62,910 nt of DNA from Planctomycetota bacterium (GTDB lineage Bacteria > Planctomycetota > Phycisphaerae > Phycisphaerales > Phycisphaeraceae). The position numbers and the translations under genes were made by a program. Positions within the stretch are counted from its first letter, which is position 1. The number at the start of each line of letters is the position of its first letter. The stretch covers positions 1 to 62,910 of the forward strand of contig JAIOPN010000050.1 in the NCBI GenBank assembly GCA_021413865.1, in the 5' to 3' direction. This document shows positions 7,729-14,875 of this stretch, one piece after another. The notes under the pieces are model-generated. The model ran no database searches. It was not told the origin of the DNA and worked only from the letters and a program-made list of their open reading frames with translations.

Positions 7729-7832
7729 CGGTGGGGCAGGCGTCCCGCCTGTCGCCGGCCTTCCGAGGCCGGGGCTGGATTGGAAAGACATAAGCAGAAG
7801 AGCAAGCGGCAGGCGGGACGCCTGCCCCACCG
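7729..7832. repeat. Palindromic repeat, family GGTGGGGCAGGCGTCCCGCC
   Basis: Perfect 23-base arms at 7729-7751 and 7810-7832 (CGGTGGGGCAGGCGTCCCGC... and its complement) enclose a shorter palindrome (GCCGGCCTTCCGAGGCCGG) and about 35 further bases. It lies about 120 bases upstream of the alcohol dehydrogenase gene. Confidence 0.85.
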
Positions 7833-7953
7833 GATTCAGGAAGAACCCGCCGGGCGGTGGGCCGAACAGGGGCGAGCCGCGCGATATCATCTCCGGGCCG
7901 GGGTTCAACCGTTTGTCGCTCCGTCAGTCTCCATTCATGAAAGAGGCCATCCG

Positions 7954-8979
7954 ATGAAAGCAGTCCGACTTCGCGGCAACAGCACCTGCACCGTGGATGA
8001 AGTGCCCGACCCCGTGCCCGATGAAAAGTCGGTCATCATCCGCGTCGAGGCCACGGGCGTGTGCGGCAGCGAGTTGCACGGCTTCCGCGCCAAGCCCGAG
8101 GAATTGGGCAAGGAGCTCAACGGCGGCCACGAGGTCGCGGGCGAGATCGTCTGGGCGCCCAAGGGGTCGGCGTACAAGCCGGGCATGCGCGTCGGGGCCC
8201 GCGTGGTGCAGGGGTGCGGGACGTGCAACTGGTGCAAGCAGGGGGACGAGACCGCCTGTGAGAACAAGAGCTTTTACGCGGCCGACGGGCACGCGGAGCT
8301 TTACAAGCTCGGCCTGCACGGCATCCAGCCGCTGCCCGACAACGTCGATTGGCCCGGCGGCGTGATCCTCAGCGGCGACGGCCTGGGCGTGCCCACGCGC
8401 TGCGCCCGCAGGCTCGGCGACACGGCGGGGAAGAAGGTCGTCGTCCTGGGGCTCGGCCCCGTCGGCCTGAGCTGCGTGCTGGTGCAGGCGTTCCGCGGAG
8501 CGCACGTGTGGGGGGCGGACATCTCGCCATATCGGCTCGACCTGGCCAAGCAGCTCGGCGCGGAGGCGGCCTACCAGGCGGAGCCCAAAGAGCTCGAGGC
8601 CCGCGTGAAGGAGTGGACCGGCGGGTTCGGGGCGGACATCGTCATCCTGGCCGTGGCGCGGGCGGAGTCGATCGCGCTGGCGTTTGAGCTGGTGCGGCGG
8701 CACGGGATGGTTTACCAGGTCGCGGAGATCCACAACGCCGCGTTCAACTTCAGCCGTGGGTTCCTTTACAAAGAGGCGACCATGATGGGCTCGTGGTACT
8801 ACACGAGCTCCGACTGGCCGTTGATGCTGAAGATGCACCAGGAAGGTTTGCAGTACCGCAAGCTGGTGACGCACGTGATGCCGATGGCGCAGGCGCAGCA
8901 GGCGTTCAACACCTTCATCGCGGGTGAGTCGGGCAAGGTCGTCCTGCGGATGCGCGGGGAACAGGGAGCCAAGGCGTGA
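7954..8979 (+). CDS. Zinc-dependent alcohol/polyol dehydrogenase (MDR family)
   Basis: A 341-residue medium-chain dehydrogenase. C37 (GVCGSELHG) and H59/E60 (GGHE) form the catalytic zinc site. C88, C91, C94 and C102 (GCGTCNWCKQGDETAC) bind the structural zinc, and GLGPVG (166-171) is the nucleotide-binding loop. It probably oxidises a sugar alcohol or secondary alcohol with NAD(P). ATG at 7954 has AGAGG upstream and starts the domain; the longer open frame upstream is repeat DNA. Its stop overlaps the next gene's GTG start by four bases (GTGA), so the two are translationally coupled and probably act on the same substrate. Confidence 0.9.
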   Translation: MKAVRLRGNSTCTVDEVPDPVPDEKSVIIRVEATGVCGSELHGFRAKPEELGKELNGGHEVAGEIVWAPKGSAYKPGMRVGARVVQGCGTCNWCKQGDETACENKSFYAADGHAELYKLGLHGIQPLPDNVDWPGGVILSGDGLGVPTRCARRLGDTAGKKVVVLGLGPVGLSCVLVQAFRGAHVWGADISPYRLDLAKQLGAEAAYQAEPKELEARVKEWTGGFGADIVILAVARAESIALAFELVRRHGMVYQVAEIHNAAFNFSRGFLYKEATMMGSWYYTSSDWPLMLKMHQEGLQYRKLVTHVMPMAQAQQAFNTFIAGESGKVVLRMRGEQGAKA

Positions 8980-9980
8980 GCACAAAGAAGCTGCGGGCGG
9001 TCGTGGTCGGGTCGGGCTGGGGCGGGGTGCACGCGCGGGCGTTCGCCGAGTCGGAGCATGTCGAGCTGGCGGCGGTATGGAGCCGTAAAGAAGGGCCCAA
9101 CGCGGTGGCGCTGGCGAAGCGGTACAACGCGAAGCTGTTCACCGATTACGCGGAGATGCTGCGGGTAGTGAAGCCGGATGTCGCGTCGATCGCCGTGCCC
9201 GAGTCGGCGCATGCGGCGATGACGGTGGCGGCGCTGGAGGCCGGCTGCCACGTGTATTGCGAGAAGGTGATCGCCGACAGCCGTGACGCGGCGGCGGGGA
9301 TGGTCCGCCGCGCGCGTGAAAAGGGCCGGCTGCTGAACATCGGCTACAACTACCGCTACAGCCCGTCGTGCCTTTATCTGACCAAGGCGGTGCGGGCCGG
9401 GCAGCTCGGCACGCCGCTCTTTGCACACCTGCGGGCGTTCACGTGGTGCGTGCATCACATGACCGATTACGCGACGAGCCTGCTGGGCGTGCCGGTGCGG
9501 GCGACGGGCGTGTTCGAGCGCCAGCCGCTGCCGGGCAGGCCGCACATCTCGCACCCGGAGCTGGCGTTCCCCACGTTCGTCTATGCGGCCTTCACGCGCA
9601 AGGCGTACATGGTGGAGTACAAAGGCGGGGCGGTGCTGATGGCGGGGGCGACGGATTACGCCCCGATCGAGGAGCCCGCGGCGACGCTGATCATCCAGGG
9701 CTCCGAGGGCCGGGCCGAGTTGGACGACATCACCGGGAGCGTGACCATCCGCCGCAACGGCCGGGAGGCGACCATCTATAGCCCGTCGCAGATCTGCGAC
9801 ACGATCGGGCTGGTGGAGAACGGGGTGTCGGCGGTGAAGGATTTCGCCCGCGCGGTGGCGAGCGGTGAGCCGGCGCCGATCCCGGGCGAGCAGGGGTTGG
9901 CGATGCTCTGCCTGGAGGAGGCGATCCTGCGTGCGGCGAACAGCAAGAGCTGGCAGTCGGTGGACCTGCCGGCGGTGTAG
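8976..9980 (+). CDS. Gfo/Idh/MocA-family oxidoreductase
   Basis: A 334-residue NAD(P)-dependent oxidoreductase with N-terminal Rossmann motif VVVGSGWGGVHARAF and the family EKP motif in the form EKV (96-98). The conserved IGYNYRYSPSCLY (123-135) starts the second domain. Members oxidise or reduce cyclic sugars and inositols. GTG at 8976 overlaps the TGA of the dehydrogenase gene. Replacement of the EKP proline by valine is a small departure from the family norm. Substrate unknown; pairing with the alcohol dehydrogenase suggests consecutive steps on a sugar or polyol. Confidence 0.88.
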   Translation: MSTKKLRAVVVGSGWGGVHARAFAESEHVELAAVWSRKEGPNAVALAKRYNAKLFTDYAEMLRVVKPDVASIAVPESAHAAMTVAALEAGCHVYCEKVIADSRDAAAGMVRRAREKGRLLNIGYNYRYSPSCLYLTKAVRAGQLGTPLFAHLRAFTWCVHHMTDYATSLLGVPVRATGVFERQPLPGRPHISHPELAFPTFVYAAFTRKAYMVEYKGGAVLMAGATDYAPIEEPAATLIIQGSEGRAELDDITGSVTIRRNGREATIYSPSQICDTIGLVENGVSAVKDFARAVASGEPAPIPGEQGLAMLCLEEAILRAANSKSWQSVDLPAV

Positions 9981-10075
9981 GGCGGCGGGTGATGGCCTCG
10001 AAAGCCCGATCGGTATGATGTACCCTCCACCGACCGGAGTTTCAGCCACCCCCCGGCCTTGCCAGGACACGACCT

Positions 10076-10948
10076 ATGTCCCTTGTTCCAGAGATCGAAA
10101 CGCACATCCCCACGACGGTCCCGACCACCAACGCCGACGGCAAACCCGTCGTCTATATGACCGATGAGCAGCGCTGGCTCTTCGACACCAAGGGGTGGGT
10201 CTGTCTGCCCGCACTGTTGAGTAAGGAAGAGCTTGTGCCTGTGCGCGCCCACCTGCTCAAATGGCTGCACGACCGCGAGAGCCTGCCGGTGCATGAGCGG
10301 TGGATGATGGGCGGCGCGGCGCAGGTGCTGCTCGACCACCCGGCGGTTGTCGGCGTGCTGAATGAGGTGCTCGCGCACGCCAGCATGGCGGACGAGAACG
10401 CCTACGGCTTCCGCTTCGACGGCTCGTTCGTCACCGAACGCAAGCTCGGCAGCGACAACTGGGGCCCGCACGGCGGGCACGGCATCTTCGCCTTCTGCGG
10501 CAACGCCCACCTCTACCAGATGCGGCCCGGGCAGATCCACACCGGCCTGACGCGCGTCGTCTGGGAAATCAACGAGGTCGCGCCGGGTGACGGCGGCACG
10601 CTCCTGCTCTCGGGCTCGCACAAGGCGGCCTTCCCCCGCCCCAAGGCCAGCGACAGCCGCGACAGCTCGCTCTGGGAGACCTACGCCTGCCCGCCCGGCT
10701 CGGTGATGATCTTCACCGAGGCGCTCTGCCACTCGGGCACGATCTGGAACAACCCGCTGCGCGACCGGCTGGCGGTGTTTAATTGCTACAACACGATCGG
10801 CGTGAAGTGGCACCCGGGCGGCCCGCCGACCGAGGTGATTGATGCCATGCCCCCCAAGCGGCAGACGCTCTTCCGCGGCGTCTGGACCGGCGCCGGCGAG
10901 GGCAGGGGGGCGAACAAGTACTACGACCACGCCAACCGCGCGGTGTGA
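10076..10948 (+). CDS. Phytanoyl-CoA dioxygenase (PhyH)-like protein, copy 1
   Basis: A 290-residue PhyH-superfamily protein. Landmarks are the N-terminal helix pair (FDTKGWVCLPALLSKEEL), WGPHGGHG (129-136), the strand LTRVVWEINEVAPGDGGTLL, the classic SGSHK (179-183) and the distal histidine H219 in TEALCHSGTIWNN. The expected iron ligands are HxD plus a distal H. Here the first pair reads H132-G-G134, so the carboxylate is replaced by glycine, while the H132 to H219 spacing (87) is close to that of human PhyH (89). Either iron is held in an HxG, halogenase-like way, or another residue takes over. It shares most motifs with the next gene, a tandem paralogue. Confidence 0.85.
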   Translation: MSLVPEIETHIPTTVPTTNADGKPVVYMTDEQRWLFDTKGWVCLPALLSKEELVPVRAHLLKWLHDRESLPVHERWMMGGAAQVLLDHPAVVGVLNEVLAHASMADENAYGFRFDGSFVTERKLGSDNWGPHGGHGIFAFCGNAHLYQMRPGQIHTGLTRVVWEINEVAPGDGGTLLLSGSHKAAFPRPKASDSRDSSLWETYACPPGSVMIFTEALCHSGTIWNNPLRDRLAVFNCYNTIGVKWHPGGPPTEVIDAMPPKRQTLFRGVWTGAGEGRGANKYYDHANRAV

Positions 10949-10953
10949 GTTGA

Positions 10954-11039
10954 GTAGGGTGGGCTGAGTCCGCGAAGCCCACCATTCTTTGGTGATCTAA
11001 TACGCAGATGGTGGGCTTCGGGGACTCAGACCACCCTAC
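10954..11039. repeat. Palindromic repeat between PhyH paralogues, family GTAGGGTGGGCTGAGTC
   Basis: Arms 10954-10985 and 11008-11039 (about 32 bases each, few mismatches) contain GTAGGGTGGGCTGAGTCCGC and the complement of a close variant. A collapsed copy of the same family lies at 15875-15909. The hairpin lies in the intergenic gap of the plus-strand run and could act as an attenuator or mRNA stabiliser, or it may simply be an insertion. Confidence 0.8.
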
Positions 11040-11061
11040 CTGTCGAGCCTGGAGCAACCCC

Positions 11062-11949
11062 ATGACCGCCACCGCCACGCCGCCCGCCGCCCTTTCAAAT
11101 TACCGCTTCAAGCCCGGCACCAATGCCGACGGCCTGCCCGTCATCCCCATGACCGACGAGCAGAAATACATCTTTGACCTCAAGGGCTGGCTCCTCCTGC
11201 CCTCGCTCTTCACCGAGGAGGAGCTCGGCCCGATCCGCGAGCACATGCTCAAGCTGCTCCACGACCACAACGCGCTGCCGATCCATCACCGCCACCAGCT
11301 CGCCGGCCCCGGCGAGGTCATCGCCGACCACCCCGCGATCGTCGGCGTGCTTAACGAGGTCGTCTCCGAGCAGTCCCTTGCCACCGACGACTGCTACGGC
11401 TTCCGCTACGACCACACCTACACCCAGTACCGCAAGCGCGGCGACGACCGCTTCGGCCCGCACGGCGGCGGGGGGTACTTCAACTTCGTCGGCAACTCGC
11501 ACACCTACCAGATGCTCCCCGGCAGGGTCAACGCCGGCCTTGTCCGCGTTGTCCTCGAGCTCAACCCCGTCCGCTACGGCAAGGGCGGCACGCTCCTGCT
11601 CTCGGGCAGCCACAAGACCGCCTTCCCCCGCCCCGAATCCATCAGCAAACGCGATAGCAAATACTGGGAGACCTACGAGTGCCCCGGCGGCTCGGCGCTC
11701 GTCTTCACCGAAGCGCTCTGCCACACCGGCACGCTCTGGGAGAACGCGGACAACGACCGCCTGGCGCTCTTCACCTGCTACAACACGGTGGCCTCACGCT
11801 GGGGCGGCACGCCCAACGGCTTCCCCGGTCGTGAAGTGATCGGCGGCATGAAGCCCAAGCGGCAGACGCTCTACCGCGGCGTATGGCACGGCATGCCGCC
11901 GGGCAAGAACATCAATACCTACGTGGACGACACCAACCTGTCGATGTGA
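11062..11949 (+). CDS. Phytanoyl-CoA dioxygenase (PhyH)-like protein, copy 2
   Basis: A 295-residue paralogue of the preceding gene with the same block order: FDLKGWLLLPSLFTEEEL, FGPHGGGGYF (131-140), VRVVLELNPVRYGKGGTLL, SGSHK (181-185), TEALCHTGTLWEN (H221). The iron motif is again HxG (H134, G136), with an identical 87-residue spacing to the distal histidine. H155 of copy 1, a possible substitute ligand, is not conserved here (asparagine in RVNAGL). The ATG at 11062 excludes codons that come from the repeat arm. The product is presumably an iron/2-oxoglutarate enzyme; the substrate is unknown. Confidence 0.85.
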   Translation: MTATATPPAALSNYRFKPGTNADGLPVIPMTDEQKYIFDLKGWLLLPSLFTEEELGPIREHMLKLLHDHNALPIHHRHQLAGPGEVIADHPAIVGVLNEVVSEQSLATDDCYGFRYDHTYTQYRKRGDDRFGPHGGGGYFNFVGNSHTYQMLPGRVNAGLVRVVLELNPVRYGKGGTLLLSGSHKTAFPRPESISKRDSKYWETYECPGGSALVFTEALCHTGTLWENADNDRLALFTCYNTVASRWGGTPNGFPGREVIGGMKPKRQTLYRGVWHGMPPGKNINTYVDDTNLSM

Positions 11950-12026
11950 GTTCGGGTCGTCTTGCAATGCCGGGTCTGTTGGGCCGAACCTGTCGCGTGC
12001 GTATGATGGTGGGAAGGAGTGAGCAT

Positions 12027-12272
12027 ATGTCCCGATCACTCGAAGCGTTCCCGCGTGTGACATTCGATCCCCAGGTCATGGGCGGCAAGCCCTGCATCCG
12101 TGGCATGCGCGTGACGGTGGGCATGATCGTCGGGCTGGTCGCCAGCGGGCGGAGCTGGGCGGAGATTCTGGCGGCGTATCCCTATCTTGAAGAAGATGAT
12201 ATCCGGCAGTCGCTGCAGTTCGCCGCGTGGCGTGTGAGCGAGGCAGACCTGCCGATGGCGGCCGCGCCGTGA
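12027..12272 (+). CDS. DUF433 antitoxin-like protein (VapB45-type)
   Basis: An 81-residue DUF433 protein: FDPQVMGGKPCIRGMRVTVG, then SGRSWAEILAAYPYLEEDDI and LQFAAWRV, the typical DUF433 helix-turn-helix layout. ATG at 12027 has AAGGAG 7-8 bases upstream. The stop overlaps the GTG start of the next gene (GTGA), the usual arrangement for DUF433/DUF5615 toxin-antitoxin pairs. It is expected to bind the toxin and repress the shared promoter. The pair sits inside a run of oxygenase genes. Confidence 0.9.
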   Translation: MSRSLEAFPRVTFDPQVMGGKPCIRGMRVTVGMIVGLVASGRSWAEILAAYPYLEEDDIRQSLQFAAWRVSEADLPMAAAP

Positions 12273-12643
12273 GGATTTTGATCGACATGAACCTGTCCCC
12301 CTCGTGGCGTGAGGTGTTCCGGCGGGAGGGCTGGGAAGTTGCGCACTGGTCGGAAGTCGGCGCCGCGGATGCCAAAGATGAAGAGGTCATGCGGCACGCG
12401 GCTTCCGGCAATTTCGTGTTGTTCACGCACGATCTTGATTTTGGGGCGATCCTGGCGTCGAGCCGCGCGAGCAAGCCCAGCGTGGTGCAGATCAGGACAC
12501 GCGACGTGATGCCCGCAGCCCAGGGTCAACGCCTGCTCCGGGAACTCCGCCGATACGATGCTGTGCTGGCAGACGGTGCGATCGTGACGATCGACGAGGT
12601 CGATTCTCGCGTACGGGTATTGCCGCTCAAACCGCAGAAATAA
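12269..12643 (+). CDS. DUF5615 PIN-like toxin
   Basis: A 124-residue DUF5615 PIN-like protein with acidic residues in the expected places: ILIDMNLSPSW near the N-terminus, VGAADAKDEEVM, and LFTHDLDFGAIL. PIN-type toxins are ribonucleases, though activity of DUF5615 members is little studied. GTG at 12269 is chosen because it overlaps the antitoxin stop by four bases and starts directly at the domain; a longer open frame begins inside the antitoxin. Confidence 0.88.
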   Translation: MRILIDMNLSPSWREVFRREGWEVAHWSEVGAADAKDEEVMRHAASGNFVLFTHDLDFGAILASSRASKPSVVQIRTRDVMPAAQGQRLLRELRRYDAVLADGAIVTIDEVDSRVRVLPLKPQK

Positions 12644-12658
12644 GCCGGCCCTCCGGCC

Positions 12659-13468
12659 ATGAATCGAACGGGACCGCCTATGCAATGGACCGTCCACACC
12701 TGGGCCGAGTTCCAACGCTGCTGGGACGGCGTGCACAATTTCATGATGGACGGCGAGTGCGTGCCCTTCGCCTTCGATTTCCCGCCCATCGACCGCATCG
12801 TGGATGAACTCCGCAAGGACGAGCAGGCCAGCATCCACGCCGGACGGAAGGGCGACACGCTCGAACGCGAGGCGATCGCCGAGTCGTTCCGGAAGCTCCC
12901 GATCGACCGGGCCGTCGCGTCGTGCTTCGGCATGGCGCACTATGCCCTGGGCCGGTTCGACAAGCCCGGCGGCCTCCTGCACGGCCTGGAGAAGCGCGTC
13001 CTCGACCCGTGGCGCGACGCGCTCAAGCAGCACGGTTTCACCTTCGAGCGCTGCTACCCGATCATCTTCATCTCCGGCCCCGGCTGCGCCACCAACTACC
13101 ACATGGATTTCTCCAACGTGCTCGCCTGGCAGATCTACGGCGCCAAGCGGTTCTGCGGCCTCCGTTCTCCCGGCCGTTGGGCGGGGCACGACGCCCGCAT
13201 CCATTACAAGGCCTACGAGCTCGCCCGCCCCGCGGAGCAGACCGACGACGACGCGCTCTGCTACGACATGAAGCCGGGCGGCGTGCTCTGGAACATCATC
13301 CTCACCCCGCACTGGGTCGAGGCGACCGACGGCATCGCGATGAGCCTCAACCTCTCGCACGGCGGCCTGCGGTTCAACGGCAGGCTCTGCCCCTTCGAGC
13401 GTGACCTCGAAGATTTCCGCGCCGCCCAGCCCGAGGCCGCGCCGGCGAAGTTCGCGGGGAAATACTGA
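12659..13468 (+). CDS. Cupin_8/JmjC-like Fe(II)/2-oxoglutarate oxygenase
   Basis: A 269-residue protein with a C-terminal JmjC/cupin_8-type core. YHMDFSNVLAWQIYGAKRF holds the HxD pair (H148, D150), GGVLWNIILTPHWVEA holds the distal histidine (H218), and MSLNLSHGG closes the barrel. Unlike the two PhyH-like proteins nearby, the facial triad is complete. The N-terminal 130 residues are helical. Hydroxylation of a small molecule or protein side chain is likely; the substrate is unknown. An alternative ATG at 12680 (MQWTVHTW) is possible. The transporter gene starts 11 bases downstream, so the two are probably cotranscribed. Confidence 0.75.
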   Translation: MNRTGPPMQWTVHTWAEFQRCWDGVHNFMMDGECVPFAFDFPPIDRIVDELRKDEQASIHAGRKGDTLEREAIAESFRKLPIDRAVASCFGMAHYALGRFDKPGGLLHGLEKRVLDPWRDALKQHGFTFERCYPIIFISGPGCATNYHMDFSNVLAWQIYGAKRFCGLRSPGRWAGHDARIHYKAYELARPAEQTDDDALCYDMKPGGVLWNIILTPHWVEATDGIAMSLNLSHGGLRFNGRLCPFERDLEDFRAAQPEAAPAKFAGKY

Positions 13469-13479
13469 CGCACCCACGC

Positions 13480-14751
13480 ATGACCGACGACCGCAGGAGT
13501 TTCAGCACCGCCGCCATCGCCGCCGTGTGGACCGGGCTTGCCGCCGCGTTCCTTCTGGGCGGTTACGAGTTTGTCCGCAGCGCCTCCGGCACGTTATTCC
13601 AGAAGGCCTACGGCAAGGAGCGCATGGTCTATCTCATGGCCGGCATGCCCATCGGCGTGCTGCTGCTTGTGTGGGTTTACGGCCGCATCCTCTCGTTTGC
13701 CGGGCCGCGACTAACGCTGATCGTCACCACGCTGGGTTCGGCGGTCCTCTTGGCTGCCGCCAACGCCGCGCTCGCGGCGGGGTGGAGGCCCGCCTCCGTC
13801 ATCCTCTACATCCTCCGCGAGGCCTACGTTGTTTTGATCATCGAGCAGTATTGGTCGTTCCTCAACAGCACGCTCGGCGATGCAAACGCACGCCGGCTTA
13901 ACGGCCCGATCTGCGGCGTCGCTTCGCTGGGCGCTATCGCCTGTGGGTGGTTCGTCTCCCGATACACCGGCCACACGCTGCTCTTCGCGGGCGTGGAGGT
14001 CGTGGTCACGACGCCCAACCTCCCGTACCTCGCCGCACTGCTCGCGCTGCCCGCCGCGTTCTGCTCCGACATGGCTTACCGTGTCACAGGCGAGCCCGCG
14101 GACACCCCGCCGCGCCGCGAGCCGCACCGCGCCGCGCTCGCCCTGCGCGAGTTCGCCCGCGCCCCGATGCTCATCTGTCTCCTGGGCGTCATCCTCGCCA
14201 CGCAGGTGATCGCCGCGAGCATCGAGCTGCGGTTCTGGGACAAGCTCGGCGCCGCCATCACTCTCCTCGATCAGCGTACCGCCTACGCCGCGGGCGTGTT
14301 CGTGACCATCAACATCATCGCGGGCGTGCTGCAGTTCGTTGCCTCGCCGCTGCTCCTGCGCTGGGCGCCGCTGCGGGTGATCCACGTCGCCATCCCGCTC
14401 ATGCACGTCACCGCGTGCGGGGTCATGATCGCGCAGGGCGGCCTCGGGTTCACCGTTTTCACCTACACGCTCTTCAAGTGCGTGGACTACTCCGTCTTCC
14501 GCGCCGCCAAGGAATTGCTCTACATCCCTCTGGGTTTTGACGCCCGCTACCGCGCCAAGGAGGTCATCGACGTGTTCGGCTACCGCTTCGGCAAGGGCGG
14601 GTCCGCCACGGCCCTGTCCGCGGCGCAGGCGGCCGGCGCGGTGTTGACATCCGCGTACGGCTGGACGGCTCTGCTGGCCGCGCTCGTGTGGGCGGTGCTG
14701 GCGTGGCCGTTGACGCGACACCCGATCACGCGGGACTTGGAGCAATCCTGA
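13480..14751 (+). CDS. ATP/ADP-translocase-like (Npt/TLC family) membrane transporter
   Basis: A 423-residue protein with about 11-12 hydrophobic helices. The block FKCVDYSVFRAAKELLYIPL followed by KEVIDVFGYRFGKGGSA matches the hallmark region of the non-mitochondrial ATP/ADP translocase family (K.sl.dp.KEmaYiPl...K...DV.g.r.GK). Members in intracellular bacteria exchange host ATP for ADP. Free-living bacteria carry shorter, divergent homologues of unknown substrate, and this protein is somewhat shorter than the roughly 500-residue translocases. It follows the cupin_8 gene by 11 bases and precedes a repeat, which may end the operon. Confidence 0.75.
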   Translation: MTDDRRSFSTAAIAAVWTGLAAAFLLGGYEFVRSASGTLFQKAYGKERMVYLMAGMPIGVLLLVWVYGRILSFAGPRLTLIVTTLGSAVLLAAANAALAAGWRPASVILYILREAYVVLIIEQYWSFLNSTLGDANARRLNGPICGVASLGAIACGWFVSRYTGHTLLFAGVEVVVTTPNLPYLAALLALPAAFCSDMAYRVTGEPADTPPRREPHRAALALREFARAPMLICLLGVILATQVIAASIELRFWDKLGAAITLLDQRTAYAAGVFVTINIIAGVLQFVASPLLLRWAPLRVIHVAIPLMHVTACGVMIAQGGLGFTVFTYTLFKCVDYSVFRAAKELLYIPLGFDARYRAKEVIDVFGYRFGKGGSATALSAAQAAGAVLTSAYGWTALLAALVWAVLAWPLTRHPITRDLEQS

Positions 14752-14763
14752 TTCGGGTGAAGT

Positions 14764-14848
14764 GGGTGCCACTGGTCGCATCTTCGAGACCAGTGTCTTT
14801 CCAAGGCTCAAGAGCACTGGTCCGCTAAGAAGCCGACCAGTGGCACCC
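14764..14848. repeat. 85-bp palindromic repeat, copy 1 (GGGTGCCACTGGTCG)
   Basis: A nested palindrome: outer arms GGGTGCCACTGGTCG and CGACCAGTGGCACCC, inner arms CTTCGAGACCAGTG and CACTGGTCCGCTAAGAAG. It is the same length as a second copy at 23033-23117 and differs from it at 8 of 85 positions. It lies between convergent genes and may act as a transcription stop for both. Confidence 0.9.
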
Positions 14849-14875
14849 GTTACGGTTGCATCGAGAATACGCTAA

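Noticed and set aside
7501-7953. Several short open frames between the 78-aa gene and the alcohol dehydrogenase
   Set aside because: They are made of palindromic repeats, lack ribosome-binding sites and appear on both strands.
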